Positions 58,856 to 64,000 of a DNA stretch of 64,000 bases are shown piece by piece. Source of the stretch: an uncultured Collinsella sp. (GTDB taxonomy: Bacteria; Actinomycetota; Coriobacteriia; Coriobacteriales; Coriobacteriaceae); assembly GCA_902470805.1 (NCBI GenBank), contig CABRHX010000009.1, positions 15,128 to 79,127 on the forward strand, read 5' to 3'. Position 1 is the first letter of the stretch; each line of letters opens with the position of its first letter. Under the pieces are notes generated by a model. The model saw nothing but the letters and a program-made list of their open reading frames with translations. It was not told where the DNA came from and ran no database searches. Both the position numbers and the translations under genes were made by a program.

Positions 58856-58874
58856 GACACCCCATGGGGGTATC
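58856..58874 (+). promoter_or_regulatory. CsoR-like copper operator
   Basis: GACACCCCATGGGGGTATC, a palindrome of the form ACCCC-AT-GGGGT with flanking TATC, matches the pattern of CsoR/copper-responsive operators (ATACCC...GGGTAT). It lies just downstream of a possible -10 (TTAAGAT, 58846-58852) and 29 nt before the HMA gene. A TTGACC at 58821-58826 is a distant -35 (19-20 bp spacer). No CsoR gene is in the window. Confidence 0.65.
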
Positions 58875-58902
58875 TAGATAGTGTTACTTGAAAGGGGAAC
58901 GC

Positions 58903-59286
58903 ATGAGTGACTTGCTCAACCCTGCGAATCTCATCGTGCTGGCCGTCATTGCCGTCGGCATGTTTTTTGGACTGCGTCGCATTGCCGCTTCGACACACGG
59001 GAAGAGTTGTTGCAGCGATGGTGCGAGCGGCAAGAAGGCCAAAAAGGTTGTTGTGGTGGATACCGATGCATCGCACTATCCCTATAGCGATGAGCTGCTC
59101 ATCGGCGGCATGAGCTGTGACGGCTGCGCTCAGAACGTGGCCAATGCCCTCAATGCGCTGGACGGCGTGTGGGCAACGGTGACATATGCGGACCACACGG
59201 CGCGCGTGCGCGCTAAGCGGCCGATCGATCGCGGTGCCCTTGAGGCGGCCGTGAAGGACGCTGGCTACTACGTCATGACGCTGTAG
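58903..59286 (+). CDS. Membrane-anchored heavy-metal-associated (HMA) protein
   Basis: 127 aa: a hydrophobic N-terminal helix (about 6-24), a linker with HGKSCCSDGASGKKAKK including a Cys pair, and an HMA domain (about 62-125) with the metal-binding GGMSCDGCAQNV (CxxC). Such proteins hold copper(I) and hand it to ATPases. The helix would tether it to the membrane. ATG 58903 follows AAAGGGG. The CsoR-like site upstream supports copper control. No CopA ATPase is adjacent, so it may act as a metal buffer or sensor partner. Confidence 0.85.
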   Translation: MSDLLNPANLIVLAVIAVGMFFGLRRIAASTHGKSCCSDGASGKKAKKVVVVDTDASHYPYSDELLIGGMSCDGCAQNVANALNALDGVWATVTYADHTARVRAKRPIDRGALEAAVKDAGYYVMTL

Positions 59287-59313
59287 AGCGCGTGCTTGGC
59301 GCGGGAAACGTCG

Positions 59314-59739
59314 CTAGGCTCGGCCGCGCAGCTCAACGTCTTGGATATCGTCGAAGTCAATGGCGATGTCTTTGAGCTTGAGCAACTTGAAGGCGGGGAG
59401 TACCTCATCGAGGATGCCGGTGCGGGCGCGATAGCCGTACGTATCGTAATAGGTGACTCGAACCAAATCGCCACGTTTGAGACCCTCGAGCTTATGTGAA
59501 AGCTCGAGGGCTTTTTCTTCTGTCAATTCGCACTTGGGCTCAACGGTGATCTCCTGCTTGCGCACGAGTTCGTAGTATCCCGTCAACGCGGCAAAGGGCA
59601 TAAACTGTGCGGCGCGGTTGGCGCGCACGGCGCCGTTGGCGGTGAGCCTGGGGTCGGCGGAGCGACGTCTTCCCTCGGGGTCCGCTAGGCGTTCAAAAGG
59701 TGTCGGTGGCCGCATCGGCTGTTGTTGGGACTTAGGCAC
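59314..59739 (-). CDS. YolD-like protein
   Basis: A 141-aa protein with the YolD signature NRAAQFMPFAALTGYYELV (about 41-59) and a C-terminal beta-rich part (VRVTYYDTYGYRA). YolD-like genes commonly accompany Y-family polymerases of the UvrX type on Firmicutes mobile elements and chromosomes. Here it follows the polymerase with an 8-bp overlap, GTG 59739 having GGAGG upstream. Its biochemical role is not established; a polymerase partner or regulator is the usual proposal. Confidence 0.85.
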   Translation of the reverse strand: MPKSQQQPMRPPTPFERLADPEGRRRSADPRLTANGAVRANRAAQFMPFAALTGYYELVRKQEITVEPKCELTEEKALELSHKLEGLKRGDLVRVTYYDTYGYRARTGILDEVLPAFKLLKLKDIAIDFDDIQDVELRGRA

Positions 59740-61237
59740 GATGTCCTCCTACCTGATCGTTGCGTTCGCGCGCGGTGGCGCCGGCGGTAAAGCTCAGCCC
59801 CTTAATCAGCGCGTTCTTGCCGTATTTGCCTTTCACGGCCAGCACGGCGCGTGCCAGGTCGCGCTCGCGCTCATCGGCCTCGATATCGCTGAACAGATCG
59901 ATGGTGGCAAATTCTTCGGGCATGAGGTTGCCAAATCCCAGATTGATGCGCTTGACCGGTCGTTTGGGATCGACAGTCTGCGCCCAGAGCTCATCGAAAT
60001 AGCCCATGATCTTCTTGAACGAATTGGTACGCTCGGGCAGCTTTCGCGAGGCGTTGGAGTGCGCAAAGAGTGCGGCATAGCCACCGCGCGGCTTGCCGCC
60101 ATGCTCTCCCACAAAGATGCCATCGATTGCCTGCGCTTCGCGCACCAGGCGACGCCGTTCGTCATCGCGCTGGACGGGCTTGGGCGCACGGGGCGCGAGC
60201 TCGGGGCCGGCGGTTGCGGTGGGTTCGATACTCGATGTGCTCGAGCGCAGGTGCCCGCATCCGTCCACATACTGCGCTGTACCGCTGGCGTCGAGGCGGC
60301 GTATGTCGGCGCGTTCGCTCGCGTAGCCCACAAAGAGCGAGATGCTGTCGCAGACCACGTGCTTATCGACCAAGTCTAAAACGGCGTTGTCGACCATCTC
60401 GCGCAAGACGGTATAGGCCTGTTCGTAGGCATAACCCTTCGAGAGCACCTGTCCTGTGGTGGTCGAAGTTGCTTGCGGGCGATAGGCTTGGATGTCGGCG
60501 ATAGTTGTCGGCTCGCGCCCGAAGGCGTGGTCGATAAGATACTCGGCATTGACGCCGAGCTCGTCGTAAAGCAGATTTTCGTCGAGCGCGGCGACACCCA
60601 TCAGATCGTAGACACCGTACTTTTCGAGGCGGGCTGCCACGCCGGGGCCGATGCCCCAGATATCGGTGATGGGACGATGGGGCCAGATCTCCTTGCGAAA
60701 GGTCTCGTCGTCGAGCATGCCGATGCGGCTGGGTACGTGCTTGGCGGTAATGTCGAGCGCTACCTTGGCCTGAAATAGGTTGGGGCCGATGCCGACCGTC
60801 GCTGTGATGCCGGTGCGCGCGAGGACCTCGTCGCGCAGCATGCAGGCAAAGCCTTTGGCATTGGTGTGGTAGAGGTCTAGATAGGGCGTCACGTCGATAA
60901 AGCATTCGTCGATTGAATAGACATGAATGTCTTGCGGACTCACGTATTCCAGATAGATGCCGTAGATTTTCGCCGACACTTCCATGTAATGCTGCATGCG
61001 CGGTACGGCCTTGATGTAGTCGATACCGTCGGGAATCTCGAACAGACGGCAGCGGTTGTGTATCCCGAGGTCCTTCATGGCCTGTGTGATGGCGAGGCAG
61101 ATGGTCGTGCGCCCGCGCGATTCGTCGGCAACGACCAGGCACGTAGTGAGTGGGTTGAGTCCTCGGTCGACGCACTCGACGCTGGCATAGAACGTCTTAA
61201 GGTCGATGCAGATATAGGTGTGACGCTCATCCCCCAC
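59732..61237 (-). CDS. Y-family DNA polymerase, UvrX/ImuB-like
   Basis: Translesion polymerase of 501 aa. Palm motifs are intact: the catalytic Asp in CIDLKTFYASVEC (about 11-23) and SIDECFIDVTPY (about 109-120), then helix-hairpin-helix ITDIWGIGPGVAARL. The C-terminal part has an insert-like acidic linker and the little-finger domain. The reading frame extends to 61348, but the promoter and both LexA-like sites lie inside that extension, so translation must start later; GTG 61237, four nt after GGGAGG, is the best start. It is in an operon with the YolD-like gene and is predicted to be SOS-induced. Confidence 0.88.
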   Translation of the reverse strand: MGDERHTYICIDLKTFYASVECVDRGLNPLTTCLVVADESRGRTTICLAITQAMKDLGIHNRCRLFEIPDGIDYIKAVPRMQHYMEVSAKIYGIYLEYVSPQDIHVYSIDECFIDVTPYLDLYHTNAKGFACMLRDEVLARTGITATVGIGPNLFQAKVALDITAKHVPSRIGMLDDETFRKEIWPHRPITDIWGIGPGVAARLEKYGVYDLMGVAALDENLLYDELGVNAEYLIDHAFGREPTTIADIQAYRPQATSTTTGQVLSKGYAYEQAYTVLREMVDNAVLDLVDKHVVCDSISLFVGYASERADIRRLDASGTAQYVDGCGHLRSSTSSIEPTATAGPELAPRAPKPVQRDDERRRLVREAQAIDGIFVGEHGGKPRGGYAALFAHSNASRKLPERTNSFKKIMGYFDELWAQTVDPKRPVKRINLGFGNLMPEEFATIDLFSDIEADERERDLARAVLAVKGKYGKNALIKGLSFTAGATARERNDQVGGHRA

Positions 61238-61249
61238 GCGTCCTCCCAT

Positions 61250-61309
61250 CAAACACATGTTCTTATCGAATACCTGTTCGATAATACCCGCTCGTCCGGA
61301 CATCGTCAA
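61250..61309 (-). promoter_or_regulatory. SOS promoter with two LexA-like boxes
   Basis: On the minus strand: -35 TTGACG (61309-61304), 17-bp spacer, -10 TATTAT (61286-61281). Box 1 is TCGAACAGGTATTCGA (61281-61266), differing in one base from the actinobacterial SOS box TCGAACANNTGTTCGA. Box 2 is GAACATGTGTTT (61262-61251), one base from the palindrome GAACATGTGTTC. Together they cover the transcription start, ideal for repression. A lexA gene is not in the window. Confidence 0.8.
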
Positions 61310-61457
61310 AACCTGTCCCTTTTGGCGGGTATGGTCGTGCGGCTGCATCGGGTTTTAACGCAGCTCTAAAGAGCGCGAAACAGCTCGGAAAAGCTCGCTT
61401 CGTAGCATGAACCTAACGATCGATACCACCATAAAGCACGGAAGGGTTGTGGGGATA

Positions 61458-61982
61458 ATGGTCAACTATGGGTTTGGTATGCCGACGCGCCTTGTTGCGG
61501 ATGGAGACGTGGCTCGCTGGTGTGGACGATTGGTCGCTCACTACGGCGGTACCAAGGCGCTGGTGGTGCTGTGCGGTGACAAACATACGCGAGATGAGCT
61601 TGTCTCGGCGGCGCTCGGCTCGCTTGATCGAGCTCTGCTCGAACGCGCGCTATTTCGCTGCGGATCGGTTGAGGGCGATGGGGGAGACGAGCTGATCGAC
61701 GAAGCCGTGGCCCTGGCGACCGATGAAGGCGTGGACTTTGTCCTGGCGATTGGCGATGCCGATACTGCTGGCTTTGCGCGCGAGCTCGCGCGGCGCATGG
61801 CGGCGCTCGATGCCGGCGAAGACGGCTTTGTGCCTTATGGATGCATTGTCTCGGAGGGCAAGGTGCCTGCCGTAGTAGGTGCCGGCGAGGTTCCCGTTTT
61901 TGCCATCATCGCGCCCGAACTGCTGGAGGGTATCGGGTCTCCCTTGCGCGAACTGCTCGGCAGCGTGTGTTCTGCGGTGTAG
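61458..61982 (+). CDS. Truncated iron-alcohol-dehydrogenase-like protein
   Basis: A 174-aa protein resembling only the N-terminal nucleotide-binding half of iron-dependent alcohol dehydrogenases: YGFGMPTRLVADGDV at the start, then TKALVVLCGDKH, LIDEAVALATDEGVDFVLAIGDADT where the family has VDFVLAVGGGS. The C-terminal helical domain with the metal-binding histidines is missing. The glycine-rich loop is degenerate (GDADT), so cofactor binding is doubtful. Upstream ATG 61407 lacks a ribosome site; ATG 61458 starts the domain properly. It is divergent from the SOS polymerase and followed by a terminator. Confidence 0.6.
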   Translation: MVNYGFGMPTRLVADGDVARWCGRLVAHYGGTKALVVLCGDKHTRDELVSAALGSLDRALLERALFRCGSVEGDGGDELIDEAVALATDEGVDFVLAIGDADTAGFARELARRMAALDAGEDGFVPYGCIVSEGKVPAVVGAGEVPVFAIIAPELLEGIGSPLRELLGSVCSAV

Positions 61983-61995
61983 TACCTGCCAGGAG

Positions 61996-62056
61996 GGGAC
62001 AGGTTAATTTTGGTTGGTAAAGCGTTTGACCTGCCAAAATAAGCCTGTCCCTTTTT
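61996..62056 (+). terminator. Terminator after the Fe-ADH-like gene
   Basis: GGGACAGGTTAATTTTGG pairs with CCAAAATAAGCCTGTCCC (a few mismatches), followed by TTTTT. The right arm with CAAAATAAG recalls the loop of the family C palindrome at 53239-53301. Confidence 0.75.
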
Positions 62057-62181
62057 GATCGGTTGCCGTTTGGGGACCGATTGGCAACGCTCGCTGATTA
62101 TAGTCTTGACCTGCGCTAGAATAGTGGCATCTGAATGTCCGGGCGCATGGAGGCGTGCGCCCGTATGCTGAGGAGGACTCT

Positions 62182-63876
62182 ATGGCAACTGTTGCCGCAC
62201 CTATCGATGCTACGTCGACTGCCGCTTGGAAGGCGCTCGAGGCTCATCAGGAGAAGCTCGAGGCCGAAGGTATCGACCTTAAGGCCTGGTTCGCCGCTGA
62301 CGTCGACCGCGTGAACAAGCTGAGCTTTGACGCCGGCGACCTTCACTTCGATCTATCCAAGAACCTGGTGACCGATGAGACCGTCAAGCTGCTGTGCGAT
62401 CTTGCTCGCGAGGTGAAGCTCGAGGAGCGCCGCGACGCCATGTTCTCCGGCGAGCACATCAACACCACCGAGGACCGCGCCGTCCTGCACACCGCGCTTC
62501 GCCGTCCGGCAAGCGAGAAGGGCCAGCTCATCGTTGACGGCCAGGATGTCGTCGCCGACGTGCACGAGGTCCTCGACCGTATGTACGCCTTCGCCGAGCG
62601 CGTGCGCTCCGGTGAGTGGAAGGGCGTTACCGGCAAGAAGATCGAGCACCTGGTGTCCATCGGCATCGGCGGCTCCGACCTGGGCCCGGTCATGGCCTAC
62701 GAGGCCCTGCGCCCCTATGCCGACGCCGGTATCGACTGCCGCTACATCTCCAACATCGACCCCAACGATCAGGCCGAGAAGCTCAAGGGCCTGGACCCCG
62801 AGACCACGCTCGTGATCATCGTCTCCAAGACCTTCACCACGCTCGAGACCCTCACCAACGCCCGCGAGGTCAAGACCTGGATGCTCGAGCAGCTCAAGGC
62901 TCAGGGCGCCATCGACGGCTCCGATGAGCAGAACGCCGAGGCCGTGACCAAGCACTTCGTCGCCGTCTCCACCGCGCTCGACAAGGTCGAGGCCTTCGGT
63001 ATCGACCCGGCCAACGCCTTCGGTTTCTGGAACTGGGTCGGCGGCCGTTACTCCGTCGATTCCGCCGTGGGTCTGTCGCTGATCGTCGTGCTCGGCCCCG
63101 AGCGCTTCCAGCAGTTCCTCGAGGGCTTCCATGCCATCGACGAGTACTTCTGCAACACGCCGCTCGAGAACAACGCCGTCGCGCTGATGGGCCTGCTCAA
63201 CGTCTGGTATGTCAACTTCTTCGGTTCCAAGAGCCATGCCGTGCTGCCGTACAGCCAGTACCTGCACCGCTTCCCGGCCTACCTGCAGCAGCTTACCATG
63301 GAGTCCAACGGCAAGCATGTCCGCTGGGACGGCAGCGCCGTGACCTCCGATACCGGCGAGATCTTCTGGGGCGAGCCCGGCACCAACGGTCAGCACGCCT
63401 TCTACCAGCTGCTGCACCAGGGCACCGTGGTGGTTCCGGCCGATTTCATCGCCTTCGCCAATACTGCCAACCCCGCAACCGACAATGGCCAGGATGTGCA
63501 CGAGCTGTTCCTGGGCAACTTCCTGGCCCAGACCAAGGCGCTCGCCTTTGGCAAGACGGCCGACGAGGTGCGCGCCGAGGGCACGCCCGAGCAGATCGTT
63601 CCGGCCCGCTGCTTTGAGGGCAACCGTCCGACGACCTCGATCTTCGGCGACACGCTGAGCCCGTTCGCGCTCGGCGAGCTCATCGCCCTGTACGAGCACA
63701 TCGTGTTTGTCGAGGGTACGGTCTGGGGCATCGACTCCTACGACCAGTGGGGCGTTGAGCTGGGCAAGCAGCTTGCCAAGCAGATCACCCCTGCCTTCCA
63801 CGACGACGCTGCCAAGGCCGAACAGGACGCCTCGACCCAAGCGCTCATCGAGTTCTACCGCGCTCACCGCAAGTAG
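62182..63876 (+). CDS. pgi: Glucose-6-phosphate isomerase
   Basis: Interconverts glucose-6-phosphate and fructose-6-phosphate, 564 aa. The two family signatures are visible: the SIS-type site with VSIGIGGSDLGPVM (about 156-170) and EKSHAV-like FGSKSHAVLPYSQYL with the catalytic Glu/His region; GFWNWVGGRYSVDSAVGLS is the PGI signature (about 280-298). The C-terminal QWGVELGK also fits. ATG 62182 follows GAGGAGG; the in-frame upstream ATG lacks a site. Codon bias is that of a highly expressed gene. It is monocistronic with its own terminator. Confidence 0.97.
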   Translation: MATVAAPIDATSTAAWKALEAHQEKLEAEGIDLKAWFAADVDRVNKLSFDAGDLHFDLSKNLVTDETVKLLCDLAREVKLEERRDAMFSGEHINTTEDRAVLHTALRRPASEKGQLIVDGQDVVADVHEVLDRMYAFAERVRSGEWKGVTGKKIEHLVSIGIGGSDLGPVMAYEALRPYADAGIDCRYISNIDPNDQAEKLKGLDPETTLVIIVSKTFTTLETLTNAREVKTWMLEQLKAQGAIDGSDEQNAEAVTKHFVAVSTALDKVEAFGIDPANAFGFWNWVGGRYSVDSAVGLSLIVVLGPERFQQFLEGFHAIDEYFCNTPLENNAVALMGLLNVWYVNFFGSKSHAVLPYSQYLHRFPAYLQQLTMESNGKHVRWDGSAVTSDTGEIFWGEPGTNGQHAFYQLLHQGTVVVPADFIAFANTANPATDNGQDVHELFLGNFLAQTKALAFGKTADEVRAEGTPEQIVPARCFEGNRPTTSIFGDTLSPFALGELIALYEHIVFVEGTVWGIDSYDQWGVELGKQLAKQITPAFHDDAAKAEQDASTQALIEFYRAHRK

Positions 63877-63908
63877 TCGCTGCTGTTAACGCATCGCGCC
63901 TTATAGTC

Positions 63909-63942
63909 AGGGGCCCGTATCCTATCGGATGCGGGCCCCTTT
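63909..63942 (+). terminator. Terminator after pgi
   Basis: AGGGGCCCGTATCC and GGATGCGGGCCCCT pair around TATC, followed by TTGCTTT. The last 58 bases of the window contain a GCGCGC-rich inverted repeat and no gene. Confidence 0.85.
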
Positions 63943-64000
63943 GCTTTACGGGCTTTAGCCTGTGCGGGGCGCGCAGCGCGCCGCATCAGAAACCACCCGC

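Noticed and set aside
61238..61348. Longer start for the Y-family polymerase
   Set aside because: The added segment contains the -35, the -10 and both LexA-like boxes, so it is upstream of or at the transcription start.

Overview
The window reads as a chromosomal segment of a Coriobacteriia species, most likely a Collinsella (inference from GC-rich codon use, protein flavour and the glycolytic/whiA gene order; no rRNA is present to confirm it). Gene density is high, mostly on the + strand up to about 38.9 kb and mixed afterwards. No phage, CRISPR array or complete insertion sequence is visible.

Layout. 1-2.1 kb: the end of a membrane protein (MurJ-like) and uvrC. 2.2-12.9 kb: a sialic-acid type operon, with an oligopeptide-family ABC importer (including a permease-ATPase fusion), an AXE1-type O-acetylesterase, a second hydrolase that has lost its serine nucleophile, a NanA-like aldolase, a ROK kinase and NanE. 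13-20.2 kb: rapZ, whiA, gap, pgk, tpiA, gpmI, secG. 20.4-26.4 kb: a complete oligopeptide ABC importer. 26.4-33.3 kb: long palindromes, tRNA-Leu, a PP2C phosphatase plus a fused STAS/HATPase partner-switch protein, a tRNA-Gly/Cys/Gly group, a GH13 glucosidase, and tRNA-Gly/Val. 33.6-38.9 kb: anaerobic ribonucleotide reductase nrdD-nrdG behind a probable NrdR box, then folE, an HD hydrolase and folB. 38.9-45.3 kb: metallopeptidase, dipeptidase, an FKBP with a UreE-like partner, HAD phosphatase, Fur-family regulator, acylphosphatase, oxidoreductase, rnhA. 45.4-50.7 kb: a LysR regulator divergent from an O-acetylhomoserine sulfhydrylase with a candidate Cys-containing leader peptide, a secreted protein, a PanE-like reductase and two tiny proteins. 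50.9-57.4 kb: Fe-S aldo/keto reductase, Gfo/Idh oxidoreductase, endonuclease IV, and a polar amino-acid ABC importer. 57.5-64 kb: flavodoxin, a DUF3793 protein, a copper-type HMA protein, an SOS-controlled YolD/Y-family polymerase pair, a truncated Fe-ADH-like protein and pgi.

The metabolic picture is a fermentative gut anaerobe. Host-glycan sialic acids and peptides are imported, amino sugars are passed towards glycolysis (gap-pgk-tpi-gpmI and pgi), and an oxygen-independent ribonucleotide reductase is used.

The most unusual signals are the esterase/pseudo-esterase pair in the sialate operon, at least three families of intergenic palindromes (two copies upstream of neighbouring genes show compensatory stem changes around a conserved 19-nt loop), the STAS-kinase fusion, the UreE-like protein next to an FKBP without urease, the leader peptide, and a double LexA-like site that resets the polymerase start codon.
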